From positions 124,001 to 188,000 of the forward strand of contig NZ_CP071091.1 in assembly GCF_017301635.1 (NCBI RefSeq): a stretch of 64,000 bases of DNA, read 5' to 3'. Position 1 is the first letter of the stretch. Every line of letters begins with the position of its first letter. Both the position numbers and the translations under genes were made by a program. The notes below the pieces were generated by a model, which saw nothing but the letters and a program-made list of their open reading frames with translations, had not been told where the DNA came from and did not search any database. The stretch is from Myxococcus landrumus. GTDB lineage: Bacteria > Myxococcota > Myxococcia > Myxococcales > Myxococcaceae. Below are positions 15,343-25,674 of this stretch, in pieces.

Positions 15343-15371
15343 TTGGATTGCTGGCGGTCGTGGGATATACC
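15343..15371 (+). promoter_or_regulatory. Internal sigma-70 promoter for acpP
   Basis: TTGGAT (15343-15348), a 17-bp spacer and TATACC (15366-15371) lie in the 106-bp fabG-acpP gap. The expected start is near 15378, leaving a leader of about 60 nt with AGGAGG before the acpP ATG. A separate promoter for acpP is well known in Escherichia coli, where ACP is needed in large excess over the other Fab proteins. Confidence 0.6.
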
Positions 15372-15440
15372 GCCGCCGCTTTCGACAGGGCTCGGGAAGC
15401 CTTCCGGGCCTTCATCTGGTTCCAGGAGGATTCAGCACAT

Positions 15441-15680
15441 ATGTCGACGAACATTGAAGCCAAGGTCAAGGGCATCATCGCGGATCAGCTCGGCGTGGGA
15501 GAGGATGAGATCAAGCCCGAGTCTTCCTTCATCGAGGACCTTGGCGCCGACAGCCTCGACATCGTGGAGCTCGTGATGGCGATGGAAGAGGAGTTCGAGG
15601 TCGAGATTCCCGACGAGGAGGCCGAGAACATCAAGACTGTCGGCGACGCCATCAACTACATCACCACCCACAAGCAGTAG
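15441..15680 (+). CDS. acpP: Acyl carrier protein
   Basis: A 79-residue acidic carrier protein. The 4'-phosphopantetheine attachment Ser is S38 in [13 protein letters not shown], and the helix-2 recognition surface ([20 protein letters not shown]) is canonical. A strong AGGAGG ribosome site precedes the ATG, and a promoter lies in the gap upstream, matching the high expression expected. It sits between fabG and fabF. Confidence 0.97.
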   Translation: MSTNIEAKVKGIIADQLGVGEDEIKPESSFIEDLGADSLDIVELVMAMEEEFEVEIPDEEAENIKTVGDAINYITTHKQ

Positions 15681-15763
15681 GCCGCACCACGGCGTGCCGG
15701 GGGGCGGGGATGACGCCGCAGTCAGCGGCGTCCCCGGCGTCCCAGTCGCCACCGGAGAGGACC

Positions 15764-17017
<1,254 letters not shown>

Positions 17018-17038
17018 GCGACCCGAGGGAGATACCGC

Positions 17039-17482
17039 GTGAAAGTCATCCTTGCTTCGGACCACGCGGGCCTGGAGCTCCGCCAGGAATTGGTGGCGGT
17101 GCTCCGGGAGCGGAATGTGGCCCATGAAGATGTGGGCCCCTTCGCGAAGGACTCGGTGGACTATCCGGACTTCGCCGCCCGCGTCACTCGGGCGGTGGTG
17201 TCCGGCGAGGCCACCCTGGGCGTGCTGGTGTGCGGCACCGGCATCGGCATGAGCATCGTCGCCAACAAGTACCAGGGCATCCGCGCGGCCCTGTGCACCA
17301 CGGAGTTCGAGGCTCGCATGTCGCGGGCCCACAATGACGCCAACGTGCTGTGCCTGGGCCAGCGCGTGGTGGGTGCCGGCGTGGGCCGGGCCATCCTGGA
17401 GGCGTTCCTGGACACGGCGTTCTCGGGCGGTCGCCACGAGCGTCGCGTGCAGATGATTCGCGAGGTCGAGTCCCAGCGCTAG
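17039..17482 (+). CDS. rpiB: Ribose-5-phosphate isomerase B
   Basis: A 147-residue RpiB interconverting ribose 5-phosphate and ribulose 5-phosphate. It has SDHAG near the start, the catalytic Cys C65 in [10 protein letters not shown], and [11 protein letters not shown]. It starts with GTG at 17039, preceded by GAGGGA, 21 nt after fabF. Ribulose 5-phosphate is also a substrate of the riboflavin pathway encoded downstream. Length and motifs match the family. Confidence 0.93.
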   Translation: MKVILASDHAGLELRQELVAVLRERNVAHEDVGPFAKDSVDYPDFAARVTRAVVSGEATLGVLVCGTGIGMSIVANKYQGIRAALCTTEFEARMSRAHNDANVLCLGQRVVGAGVGRAILEAFLDTAFSGGRHERRVQMIREVESQR

Positions 17483-17522
17483 CGGCTTGTCGCCGTCCCC
17501 CTTTGTCGTGAGGAGATCCGCC

Positions 17523-18779
17523 ATGGAGAACATTCGCACTCTGGCCCAGGTGGACCCCGAGATTGCCCGGGCCGTCCACGAAGAGACGCAGCGCCAGGAG
17601 CATGGCCTGGAGCTGATTGCCTCCGAGAACTTCGTCAGCCCCGCGGTGATGGAGGCGGTGGGCTCCGTGCTCACCAACAAGTACGCGGAAGGCTACCCCG
17701 GCAAGCGCTACTACGGCGGTTGCGAGGTGGTGGACGTGGTGGAGAACCTCGCCATCGACCGCGCCAAGCAGCTCTTCGGCGCCGACTTCGTCAACGTGCA
17801 GGCGCACTCGGGCAGCCAGGCGAACATGGGCGCGTACATGGCGCTGATGAAGCCGGGCGACACGATGCTGTCCCTGGACCTGAACTCCGGCGGCCACCTC
17901 ACGCACGGCGCCGCGTTCAACTTCTCCGGCAAGCTCTACAAGGTCGTCCACTACGGCCTGACGCGCGACACGGAGACCATCGACTACGCGCAGGTGCGTG
18001 CGCTCGCGCAGGAGCACAAGCCCAAGGTCCTCGTCGTGGGCGCCAGCGCCTATCCGCGCACCATCGACTTCGCGAAGTTCCGCGAGATTGCCGACGAGTC
18101 CGGCGCGGCCATGTTCGTGGACATGGCGCACATCGCGGGCCTCGTCGCCGCGGGCGTGCACCCCTCGCCGGTGCCCTTCGCGGACATCGTCACCACCACC
18201 ACGCACAAGACGCTGCGCGGCCCGCGCGGCGGCATGGTGATGGGGCGCGAGGCCTACGCCAAGACCATCAACAGCCAGATCTTCCCCGGCATCCAGGGCG
18301 GCCCGCTGATGCACGTCATCGCCGGCAAGGCGGTGGCGTTCCGCGAGGCGCTGACCCCGGAGTACAAGGCCTACCAGCGGCAGATTGTCGCCAACGCGAA
18401 GGCGCTGGCGGAGGCGCTGAAGTCCGCGGGCCTGCGGCTGACGTCCGGCGGCACCGACAACCACCTGATGCTGGTGGACCTGCGCCCCAAGCAGCTCACG
18501 GGCAAGGTGGCCGAGGCGGTGCTCGACAAGGCCGGCATCACCGTGAACAAGAACATGATTCCGTTCGACCCGGAGAAGCCGATGACGACGTCCGGCATCC
18601 GGGTGGGCACGCCCGCCATCACGACGCGCGGCATGCTGGAGGCGGACATGGCCATGGTGGGCAAGCTCATCGGCGCCGCGCTGGACGCGGCCCAGGATGA
18701 CGCGGCGCTCGCTCGCATCCGGGGCCAGGTGAAGGAGCTCGCGCAGGGCTTCCCGCTGTATGCCTCCCGTCTGAAGTAA
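17523..18779 (+). CDS. glyA: Serine hydroxymethyltransferase
   Basis: A 418-residue PLP enzyme converting serine and tetrahydrofolate to glycine and methylene-tetrahydrofolate. The PLP lysine is K229 in [15 protein letters not shown], and [24 protein letters not shown] and DMAHIAGL are hallmark segments. GAGGAG precedes the ATG. It lies between rpiB and nrdR, a one-carbon/nucleotide metabolism neighbourhood seen in many proteobacteria. Confidence 0.97.
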   Translation: MENIRTLAQVDPEIARAVHEETQRQEHGLELIASENFVSPAVMEAVGSVLTNKYAEGYPGKRYYGGCEVVDVVENLAIDRAKQLFGADFVNVQAHSGSQANMGAYMALMKPGDTMLSLDLNSGGHLTHGAAFNFSGKLYKVVHYGLTRDTETIDYAQVRALAQEHKPKVLVVGASAYPRTIDFAKFREIADESGAAMFVDMAHIAGLVAAGVHPSPVPFADIVTTTTHKTLRGPRGGMVMGREAYAKTINSQIFPGIQGGPLMHVIAGKAVAFREALTPEYKAYQRQIVANAKALAEALKSAGLRLTSGGTDNHLMLVDLRPKQLTGKVAEAVLDKAGITVNKNMIPFDPEKPMTTSGIRVGTPAITTRGMLEADMAMVGKLIGAALDAAQDDAALARIRGQVKELAQGFPLYASRLK

Positions 18780-18803
18780 CCAGGAGCCTCGCGCCGCACC
18801 TGT

Positions 18804-19304
18804 ATGCGCTGCCCGTTCTGCCAGGATGCCGAAAACAAGGTCATCGACTCACGCGAGTCGCACGAGGGCTCCGTCATTCGACGGCGGCGCGAGTGTCTGG
18901 CCTGCAAGCGTCGCTTCACGACGTATGAGCGGGTGGAGGAGCTCTACCCGCTCATCGTGAAGAAGGACGGCCGGCGCGAGGCGTTCGACCGCGAGAAGAT
19001 TGTCAGCGGGCTGAAGAAGGCGTGTGAGAAGCGGCCGGTGTCGGCCGAGCAGCTCGAGGAGACGGTGGTCGCCATCGAGCGGCTCCTGCAGGGCATGGGC
19101 GAGAAGGAGATCAACTCGTCCGTCATCGGCGAGGAGATCATGCGCCGGCTGCAGCAGATGGACGAAGTGGCCTACGTGCGCTTCGCCTCGGTGTACCGCA
19201 GCTTCCGCGACATCTCCGAGTTCATGCACGAGCTGAAGGATTTGCTCGAGGACCAGGAGCGCGAGCGCAAGGCGAAGCCGCTCCTCCCGGGCCGAGGAAG
19301 CTGA
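18804..19304 (+). CDS. nrdR: Transcriptional repressor NrdR
   Basis: A 166-residue regulator of ribonucleotide reductase genes. It has an N-terminal zinc ribbon (C3, C6, C31, C34: MRCPFC ... [10 protein letters not shown]) and an ATP-cone domain (about 48-138: [15 protein letters not shown]), which senses dATP/ATP. It starts 24 nt after glyA and ends 8 nt before ribD, an order (glyA-nrdR-ribD) common in proteobacteria. Confidence 0.95.
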   Translation: MRCPFCQDAENKVIDSRESHEGSVIRRRRECLACKRRFTTYERVEELYPLIVKKDGRREAFDREKIVSGLKKACEKRPVSAEQLEETVVAIERLLQGMGEKEINSSVIGEEIMRRLQQMDEVAYVRFASVYRSFRDISEFMHELKDLLEDQERERKAKPLLPGRGS

Positions 19305-19312
19305 GGGAACAC

Positions 19313-20476
19313 ATGCGGCTGCTGACGCGGGCACGGCTGGAAGCCACCCGGGCGCCCCGGGCGAAACGGGCGGCGGACTTCGACCGCGCGGTGGCCGAGT
19401 TCTTCATGCGCATCGCGCTGGAGGAAGCCGCCAAGGGCCTGGGCCGCACCAGCCCCAACCCCGTGGTGGGCGCGGTGCTGGTGAAGGGCGGACGCATCAT
19501 CGCCCGCGGCTACCACAAGAAGGCGGGCACGGCGCACGCGGAGGTGGTGGCGCTGGAGGCCGCGGGCTCGAAGGCCCGGGGCGCGGACCTCTACTCGACG
19601 CTGGAGCCGTGTGACCACTATGGCCGCACGCCGCCGTGCAGCCTCGCCATCATCGAGGCGGGCGTGCGCCGCGTCTTCTGCGGCTCGGCGGACCCGAACC
19701 CCAAGGTGAGCGGCAAGGGCGTGGCGCGGATGCGCCGCGCGGGCGTGAAGGTCGTCACGGGCGTGCTCCAGGCGGAGGCCGACAAGCTCAACCGGCCCTT
19801 CTTCAAGGCCATCGCCACGGGGCTGCCGTGGGTGACGCTGAAGGCCGCGGCGACGCTGGATGGCAAGCTGGCCACCGCCACGGGCGACTCGCGCTGGGTG
19901 ACGGGCGAGAAGGCGCGCGAGTGGGTGCACCGGCTGCGCGACTCCGTGGACGTCATCCTCGTGGGCGCGAACACCGTGCGCCAGGACGACCCCAAGCTCA
20001 CCACGCGCCTTCCTGGCGGCAAGGGCAAGGACGCGCTGCGTGTCGTGGTGGACAGCCACCTGCGCCTGTCGCCGCGCTACAGCGTCTTCAGCCAGAAGAG
20101 CTCGGCGCGCACCATCATCGCCACGCTGGAGGACCCGGAGGGCCGCAAGGCCAGGCGCTTCCTGGCCCAGGGCGTGGAGGTGTGGCAGCTGCGCGCGAAG
20201 GCGGACCGGGTGGACCTGAAGGCGCTCCTGCGCAAGCTGGCCCGCTCGGGCCTCAACCACGTGCTGGTGGAGGGAGGGGCGGAGATGTACGGCTCCTTCC
20301 TGCGCGAGCACCTGGCGGATGAGCTGGCCCTGTTCCTGGCGCCCAAGCTGCTGGGCCGCGAGGGACTGTCCTGGGCCGGCGACCTGGGCGTGAAGGAGAT
20401 GACGCAGGCCCTCTCCGTCAAGGACCTCACCTTCGAGCAGCACGGCCAGGACATCCTGCTCCAGGCCCTGCTGTAG
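19313..20476 (+). CDS. ribD: Bifunctional riboflavin deaminase/reductase RibD
   Basis: A 387-residue fusion. The N-terminal deaminase (about 25-170) has the zinc site H75-A-E77 (TAHAEV) and C100/C109 (LEPCDHYGRTPPC). The C-terminal reductase (about 175-385) begins WVTLKAAATLDGKLA and includes the GGAEMYGSFL segment. It carries out steps two and three of riboflavin synthesis. The first 25 residues are a basic extension beyond the usual start; a later start at an internal Met (FMRIALEEA) is possible. Confidence 0.93.
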   Translation: MRLLTRARLEATRAPRAKRAADFDRAVAEFFMRIALEEAAKGLGRTSPNPVVGAVLVKGGRIIARGYHKKAGTAHAEVVALEAAGSKARGADLYSTLEPCDHYGRTPPCSLAIIEAGVRRVFCGSADPNPKVSGKGVARMRRAGVKVVTGVLQAEADKLNRPFFKAIATGLPWVTLKAAATLDGKLATATGDSRWVTGEKAREWVHRLRDSVDVILVGANTVRQDDPKLTTRLPGGKGKDALRVVVDSHLRLSPRYSVFSQKSSARTIIATLEDPEGRKARRFLAQGVEVWQLRAKADRVDLKALLRKLARSGLNHVLVEGGAEMYGSFLREHLADELALFLAPKLLGREGLSWAGDLGVKEMTQALSVKDLTFEQHGQDILLQALL

Positions 20477-20586
20477 CGGCCCCTGCCTCGAGGCCGGCCG
20501 CAAGCCGTCCTGATGCCCCGGTTCAGCGTGTCGGTTCATGGCGGACACCCGGGGCCCGCGAGGGTGGCGGCTCGGGACTGTCGGGT

Positions 20587-20603
20587 ATATGCCCGGGGCA
20601 TAT
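20587..20603 (+). repeat. Perfect inverted repeat overlapping the ribE start codon
   Basis: ATATGCCC-G-GGGCATAT is an exact dyad with 8-bp arms and a single central base. Its right arm includes the first two bases of the ribE ATG (20602). On DNA it could be an operator; RNA folding would require opening the innermost pairs. No FMN-riboswitch sequence is present in the 125-bp ribD-ribE gap, which otherwise contains only GC-rich filler. Confidence 0.45.
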
Positions 20604-21264
20604 GTTCACCGGGCTCATTCAGGACATTGGCAGGGTGGAGCGCGTCATTCCTGGCGGGATGACGGACTTGTGGATTCGCACGTCGCTGGGCGCGGCCTCC
20701 TTCGCGCTGGGCGAGTCCATCGCCGTGGATGGCGCGTGCCTCACGGTGGTGGAGCGCACGGGCGACACGTTCCGCGTGCAGGCGGCGCCGGAGACGCTGC
20801 GGCGCACGACGCTGGACGCCGTGCGGCCGGGCGACAAGGTGAACCTGGAGCGGGCCCTGGCGTTGGGGGACCGGCTGGGCGGGCACCTGGTCTCCGGACA
20901 CGTGGACCAGGTGAGCACGGTGCTGGAGACCCGGCCGGAGGGCGGCTCGTGGGTGATGGTCTTCGGGCTGCCGGAGGCCCTGGCGCCGTACTTCATCGAG
21001 AAGGGCTCGGTGGCCATCGACGGCATCAGTCTGACGGTGAACACCGTGGGGGCGGACCGGTTCAGCGTGCAGCTCATCCCGGAGACGCAGGAGCGCACCA
21101 CCCTGCGGGCCAAGGCGGTGGGGGCCCGGGTCAACCTGGAGGCGGACCCCATTGGAAAGTACGTGGCGCGCCTGTTCCTGCTCCAGCGAGGGCAGGCGGG
21201 GGGACTCCAGACGGGCGGGGTGACGGAGGCGGCCGTCCGGGCGGCGGGGTTCGGCGCGCCGTAG
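20602..21264 (+). CDS. ribE: Riboflavin synthase, alpha subunit
   Basis: A 220-residue enzyme dismutating lumazine to riboflavin. The start MFTGLIQDIGRVE is diagnostic, and the two lumazine-binding repeats are visible: first half with GACLTVVE and GHLVSGHVD, second half with DGISLTVN and NLEADPIGKY. It follows ribD after 125 bp and is followed directly by ribH, without a ribBA gene between them. An inverted repeat covers its start. Confidence 0.95.
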   Translation: MFTGLIQDIGRVERVIPGGMTDLWIRTSLGAASFALGESIAVDGACLTVVERTGDTFRVQAAPETLRRTTLDAVRPGDKVNLERALALGDRLGGHLVSGHVDQVSTVLETRPEGGSWVMVFGLPEALAPYFIEKGSVAIDGISLTVNTVGADRFSVQLIPETQERTTLRAKAVGARVNLEADPIGKYVARLFLLQRGQAGGLQTGGVTEAAVRAAGFGAP

Positions 21265-21304
21265 CAGGCGACGCCGGGGCCCGGGGTGGTGTAGGAAGCG
21301 CCGC

Positions 21305-21808
21305 ATGCCTCGCTACATCGAAGGTGACTTCCTCCCCCCCAAGGGCCGCTTCGCGATTTGTGTCGCCCGCTTCAACGGTTTCATCACCGAGGAGCTGGCC
21401 AAGGGCGCCGTGGACACGCTGGTCCGCCATGGCGTCGCGGACGCCGACGTGGACGTGTACCGCTGCCCTGGCACCTATGAGCTGCCCGGCCTCGTGCGCC
21501 GCGTGACGGAGTCCCGGCAGTACGTGGGCGTCATCGCGCTGGGCGCCGTCATCCGGGGCGGCACGCCCCACTTCGACTACGTGGCGGGCGAGTGCGCCAA
21601 GGGCATTGGGGCGGTGGCCTTCAATGCGGCGGCGGCCAACCCCTCGACGTCCGTCACCTTCGGGGTGCTGACGACGGACACGGTGGAGCAGGCCATTGAC
21701 CGGGCGGGCGTGAAGGCGGGCAACAAGGGCGCCGAGGCCACGCTGGCCTGCATCGAGATGGTGAACCTGTTCTCGCGGATGACCACGCTCGACGCGAGGA
21801 AGGGGTAG
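21305..21808 (+). CDS. ribH: 6,7-dimethyl-8-ribityllumazine synthase
   Basis: A 167-residue lumazine synthase. It has VARFNGFITEELAKGA, the PGTYELPGLV segment, GAVIRGGTPHFDYV with the catalytic His, and FGVLTTDTVEQAIDRAG. It condenses aminoribityl-uracil with dihydroxybutanone phosphate. The gene encoding the enzyme that makes that second substrate (ribB or ribBA), often placed just before ribH, is not in the window. nusB begins 2 nt after its stop. Confidence 0.95.
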   Translation: MPRYIEGDFLPPKGRFAICVARFNGFITEELAKGAVDTLVRHGVADADVDVYRCPGTYELPGLVRRVTESRQYVGVIALGAVIRGGTPHFDYVAGECAKGIGAVAFNAAAANPSTSVTFGVLTTDTVEQAIDRAGVKAGNKGAEATLACIEMVNLFSRMTTLDARKG

Positions 21809-21810
21809 CG

Positions 21811-22233
21811 ATGGGCGCGCGCAGAACAGGCCGTGAGCGGGCGTTGCAGGCGCTCTACCAGATGGAGATGGCGCAGGGCGCGTCGGTGCATGACGCGCTG
21901 GAGTCGGCGTGGTCCGCGTCCGATGAAGACAAGAGGGACCCGGACGCGGTGCGGTTTGCCCGTGAGCTGGTGGAAGGCGTGCAGGGCCACCGCGCGGAAA
22001 TCGACCGGCTCATCGAGTCGCACAGCCACAACTGGCGCCTGGACCGCATGTCCCGCATCGACCGCAACGTGCTGCGCGTGGGCATCTTCGAGCTGAAGTA
22101 CCGTCCCGACATCCCTCGCAAGGTCACCATCAACGAGGCGGTGGAGCTGGGGAAGAACTTCGGGACGGAGGAGTCCAGCGCGTTCGTCAACGGCCTGTTG
22201 GACCGGGTGGCGGTGGCGTTGAACAAGGCGTGA
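21811..22233 (+). CDS. nusB: Transcription antitermination factor NusB
   Basis: A 140-residue helical protein that binds boxA RNA with S10 during rRNA antitermination. Typical segments are RRTGRERALQALYQMEM at the start, MSRIDRNVLRVGIFEL in the middle and INEAVELGKNFGTEESSAFVNGLLD towards the end. The ATG lies 2 nt after the ribH stop, the common ribH-nusB coupling. Confidence 0.95.
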   Translation: MGARRTGRERALQALYQMEMAQGASVHDALESAWSASDEDKRDPDAVRFARELVEGVQGHRAEIDRLIESHSHNWRLDRMSRIDRNVLRVGIFELKYRPDIPRKVTINEAVELGKNFGTEESSAFVNGLLDRVAVALNKA

Positions 22234-22265
22234 GAGCCTAGGCCTCGAGCGGAGGAGCACGCGCC

Positions 22266-22757
22266 ATGAGCCAGACGACGACGCATGACATCGGGATGGA
22301 GGGGCTGGACTCGCTCAGCGGCGTGGACGCCCTCTGCCTCTTTGTTGCGGAAGATGACCGGCCGCTGCCCGCCACCGCGGGGTACGTGGACTGGCGCTTG
22401 TGCGGCGCGTTGTCGCGGGTGCTCAAGGGCGGGTTCTTCTCCGGCGCGAAGGATGACTGGCTGCTGTTGCCCTCCGACGGGAAGCTGGGGGTGCCTCGCA
22501 TCTTCGTCGTGGGGCTGGGGCGCCGCGGCCAATTGGACGCGGGCGGGTTGAGCGAGGCGCTCGCGTCGGCGGGCAAGGTGCTCAGCCGGGCCCGGATGGA
22601 GTCGGTGGCGCTGGAGATTCCCGCCGGAGGTGCGCTGGATGACGCGGCGCGGGCGGAGGGATTCCAGAGGGGTTTCACTCCAGCGTTCAAGGGAGGACGC
22701 GTGGCCCTCCTGGCGGACAAGGGGCTCGTCCGGCTCCTACCAGCCAGGAAGGGTTGA
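22266..22757 (+). CDS. Stand-alone M17 (leucyl aminopeptidase) N-terminal-like protein
   Basis: A 163-residue protein with an alpha/beta fold that resembles the N-terminal macro-like domain of leucyl aminopeptidases: GVDALCLFVAEDDRPL, then GALSRVLKGGFFSGAKDD, then RIFVVGLGRRGQLD. The catalytic metallopeptidase domain is absent, so it cannot be a peptidase; the family's N-domain mediates assembly or, in some cases, DNA contact. It lies between nusB (33 nt upstream) and the chemosensory operon. Function unknown. Confidence 0.6.
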   Translation: MSQTTTHDIGMEGLDSLSGVDALCLFVAEDDRPLPATAGYVDWRLCGALSRVLKGGFFSGAKDDWLLLPSDGKLGVPRIFVVGLGRRGQLDAGGLSEALASAGKVLSRARMESVALEIPAGGALDDAARAEGFQRGFTPAFKGGRVALLADKGLVRLLPARKG

Positions 22758-22815
22758 GACACAGCGACCAGGCGGGCCTTCTGCTAGAGTAGGGGACCGT
22801 CCGGGGCGTGTGCAC

Positions 22816-23190
22816 ATGCGTGTCAAGGTGCTGATTGTCGAGGACTCCAAGGCGTCGCGCGAATACATCGCGTCGACGGTGGAGGCCGTGGAAGGCATCG
22901 AGGCGTTCGTGACGTCGAGCGGCTTCGAGGCGCTGAAGCTCCTGCCGCGCCATCGCTTCGACCTCATCATCACCGACATCAACATGCCCGACATCAACGG
23001 GCTGGAGCTCATCAACTTCGTCAAGAAGAACCCCAACTACCGCGACGTGCCGCTCTTCATCATCACCACCGAGGGGCATGAGCAGGACCGCGACCGAGGC
23101 ATCGCGTTGGGGGCGGCGGAGTACCTGGTCAAGCCGTTCGAGCCCGGGAGCCTGGAAGGGCTCCTGCGCCGATACCTGAAGCTGCCGTGA
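22816..23190 (+). CDS. CheY-like single-domain response regulator (first of operon)
   Basis: A 124-residue receiver-only protein. Acidic pocket E9/D10, phospho-acceptor D54 (IITDINMP), conserved Thr in FIITTEGHE and K in EYLVKPFE. It has no output domain, so it probably signals through protein contact or acts as a phosphate sink for the CheA encoded next. Its stop overlaps the GTG of cheA (GTGA). ATG at 22816 chosen; a GTG six bases upstream is possible. Confidence 0.9.
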   Translation: MRVKVLIVEDSKASREYIASTVEAVEGIEAFVTSSGFEALKLLPRHRFDLIITDINMPDINGLELINFVKKNPNYRDVPLFIITTEGHEQDRDRGIALGAAEYLVKPFEPGSLEGLLRRYLKLP

Positions 23191-25646
23191 GCCCCCCGAG
23201 CAAGGCCCTGGCCGAGTTCGTGGCCGAGGCGACCGAGATTCTGGAGTCGCTGGGCAAGGACCTGCTCGTGCTGGACGAGCGGCGGGGGCAGGAGGCGGAC
23301 CCGGAGCGGGTCAACGGCATCTTCCGCGCGGCGCACTCGCTCAAGGGGTTGGCGGGGCTGTTCGGCCAGGAGCGCATCTCCCGGTTGGCGCATGGGACGG
23401 AGGACCTGCTGGACCGGTTGCGGCTGGGCAAGCTGCTGCTGGACGACGCGGTGCTCGACACGCTGATTGAAGCGCTGGACGCGTTCCAGTCGCTGCTGGC
23501 GGAGACGGCGAGAGGCTCCGAGTCGGAGGTCCTCACCCAGCGCGTCAACGGCATGGCGGAGCGGCTGGCCCGGTTGGGCGAGCCTCCCCCCGCGCAGGAC
23601 GAGGACCCGCTGGAGCGGCTGGAATTGGAAGCGCAGGTGCGCTCGGTCTTCACCGAGTACGAAGAGCACCGGCTTCGCGAGAATGTGCGGCGCGGCGTGG
23701 CGCTGTGGCGCGTGCGCGCGGCGTTTGACTTGTCCGACTTCGACAAGGGGTTGGCGGACCTCAACACGCGCCTCAAGCCGATGGGCGAGGTCATCAGCAC
23801 GCTGCCGTCCGCGCGGCCCGGAGGCGCGCATGGCATCGCCTTCGACCTCATCTTCGGCACGCAGGTGACGTTGGCGGAGCTGGAGGCGGGCCTGAAGGGG
23901 ACGCCCGCGGAGCTCTCGCAGCTCACCGTCCGGCCTCCAGAGCCTTCCGCCGCGGCCCGGTCCGCGGAGGCCTTGCATCGCGCGGTGGAGTCACCGGCCA
24001 TCGTGCTGGGGTCGCCTCCCTCGGTCGAGCCGGTGATTCCTCCTCCCGTGCCCACGAAGCGCGGAGGGAAGAAGCGCGGCTCGCGGGTGTCGGCGCAAGC
24101 CACGCCGGGAGGTCAGCCGCAGCTTCCCCTCGAGAACTCAGTCCCCGAGGTCCCCCGGGGACCCGGTGTCGCCAGTGCGAGCGTGGTGAAGGCGCTGGAT
24201 GACCTCGCGCTGCCCCCCGAGGCGCGCGCCGCGTCCGGGCGATTGCCTTCGGTCGATGGAATGAAGTCGAGGACTGCCTCCTCGGAGGAGGGGAGTGGTT
24301 CCGGAGCGGGGCCGTCGCTGGTGACGTACCTGCAGGGCCCGGGTGGGCGGGCCTCCGTCCGCAAGGCGATGACCTCGACGGAGGCTTCCAGCAAGCCGCC
24401 TCCCGCGGCCGTGGCCGCCGTGGAGCCCTCGCTGCGTTCGCTGACGCAGACGGTGCGCGTGGACATCGGCAAGCTGGATGGCCTCATCAACATGGTGGGT
24501 GAGCTGCTGCTCATCAAGGCCAACCTCCAGCGGCTCGCGGAGTCCGCGCGGCAGGATGGCGTGGTGCCGTTGTCGAAGCTGTTCGGTCAGGAGCTGGCGC
24601 GCGAGACGCGGGGCCTGGAGCGCAAGCTGGAGGCGCTCCAGGAGGGACTGCTGGAAGCGCGCATGGTCCCCGTGGGCCAGGTGTTCGACAAGCTGGCGCG
24701 ACTGGTGCGCCGCATCACTCGCGACGCGGGCAAGGAAATCGACTTTGTCATTGGCGGCGGCGAGGTGGAGCTGGACAAGCTCATCGTCGAGGAGCTGAGC
24801 GACCCGCTGATGCACCTCATCCGCAACGCCATCGACCACGGCGTGGAGGCTCCCGACTCGCGGCTGGCGTCGGGCAAGTCGCGGCGGGCGGTGGTGGCGC
24901 TGCGCGCCGAGCAGAAGGGCAATCACGTCGTCATCGAGGTGAGCGACGACGGCGCGGGCATCGACGAGCTGCGCGTGCGCGAAGTGGCGCTCTCTCGGGG
25001 GCTCATCACCTTCGCCCAGGCGGAGGAGATGGGGCGCCGCGAGCTGCTCAACCTCATCTTCCTGCCGGGGTTCTCCACCGCGCGCAGTGTGTCGGAGCTG
25101 TCCGGCCGAGGCGTGGGGCTCGACGTCGTCAAGAACAACCTGGGCAACCTCTCCGGCATCATCGACGTGTGGAGCGAGCGCGGAAAGGGCACGGCCTTCC
25201 ACCTGACGCTGCCGGTGACGCTCGCCATCATCCGCGCGCTGGTGGTGGGCGTGAGTGCTCGCACGTACGCGGTTCCCCTCAACAGCGTGTTGGAGATTCT
25301 CTCGGTGCAGCCCCGGGAGATTCGCACCGTGGAGCGGCGCGAGGTGCTCGACGTGCGCGGCCAGACGCTGCCCTTCGTGCGGCTGTCGCGCCTGTTCGGC
25401 CTGCCGGAGCGGCCGGTGAGCCGGTACTTCGTGGTGGTGGTGGGGCTGGCGCAGGAGCGCCTGGGCATCGCCGTGGACGAGCTGCACGGCCAGCAGGACA
25501 TCGTCACCAAGCCCCTGGGCGGCCGGCTGCAGTCCGTCCGGGGAATTTCCGGTGCCACGGACCTGGGCAATCGGACGCCCGTGCTGGTGCTGGATGTAGC
25601 GGCGCTGCTCGAGGACGGACTCTCATTGGAGCGCAGGCGGGCCTGA
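23187..25646 (+). CDS. cheA: Chemotaxis histidine kinase CheA
   Basis: An 819-residue CheA starting with GTG. P1/HPt domain (1-110) with phospho-His H50 in FRAAHSLKGLAG; a long low-complexity linker (about 240-410) in place of a clear P2; P3 dimerisation (about 415-480: VRVDIGKLDGLINMVGELLL); P4 kinase (N-box LMHLIRNAIDHGVEAPDSR, G1 DDGAGID, G2 SGRGVGLDVVK); P5 CheW-like domain (about 680-815: YAVPLNSVLEIL). It is coupled to the preceding CheY and followed by two CheW genes. It would phosphorylate the CheY and CheB proteins encoded here. Confidence 0.95.
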   Translation: MSPPSKALAEFVAEATEILESLGKDLLVLDERRGQEADPERVNGIFRAAHSLKGLAGLFGQERISRLAHGTEDLLDRLRLGKLLLDDAVLDTLIEALDAFQSLLAETARGSESEVLTQRVNGMAERLARLGEPPPAQDEDPLERLELEAQVRSVFTEYEEHRLRENVRRGVALWRVRAAFDLSDFDKGLADLNTRLKPMGEVISTLPSARPGGAHGIAFDLIFGTQVTLAELEAGLKGTPAELSQLTVRPPEPSAAARSAEALHRAVESPAIVLGSPPSVEPVIPPPVPTKRGGKKRGSRVSAQATPGGQPQLPLENSVPEVPRGPGVASASVVKALDDLALPPEARAASGRLPSVDGMKSRTASSEEGSGSGAGPSLVTYLQGPGGRASVRKAMTSTEASSKPPPAAVAAVEPSLRSLTQTVRVDIGKLDGLINMVGELLLIKANLQRLAESARQDGVVPLSKLFGQELARETRGLERKLEALQEGLLEARMVPVGQVFDKLARLVRRITRDAGKEIDFVIGGGEVELDKLIVEELSDPLMHLIRNAIDHGVEAPDSRLASGKSRRAVVALRAEQKGNHVVIEVSDDGAGIDELRVREVALSRGLITFAQAEEMGRRELLNLIFLPGFSTARSVSELSGRGVGLDVVKNNLGNLSGIIDVWSERGKGTAFHLTLPVTLAIIRALVVGVSARTYAVPLNSVLEILSVQPREIRTVERREVLDVRGQTLPFVRLSRLFGLPERPVSRYFVVVVGLAQERLGIAVDELHGQQDIVTKPLGGRLQSVRGISGATDLGNRTPVLVLDVAALLEDGLSLERRRA

Positions 25647-25674
25647 CGCGAGAGGCGGCCGGCTGCTATCCTCG

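Noticed and set aside
20477-20601. FMN riboswitch in the ribD-ribE gap
   Set aside because: The gap is only 125 bp and lacks the AGGGTGAAATTCCC-type and other conserved FMN-aptamer segments.
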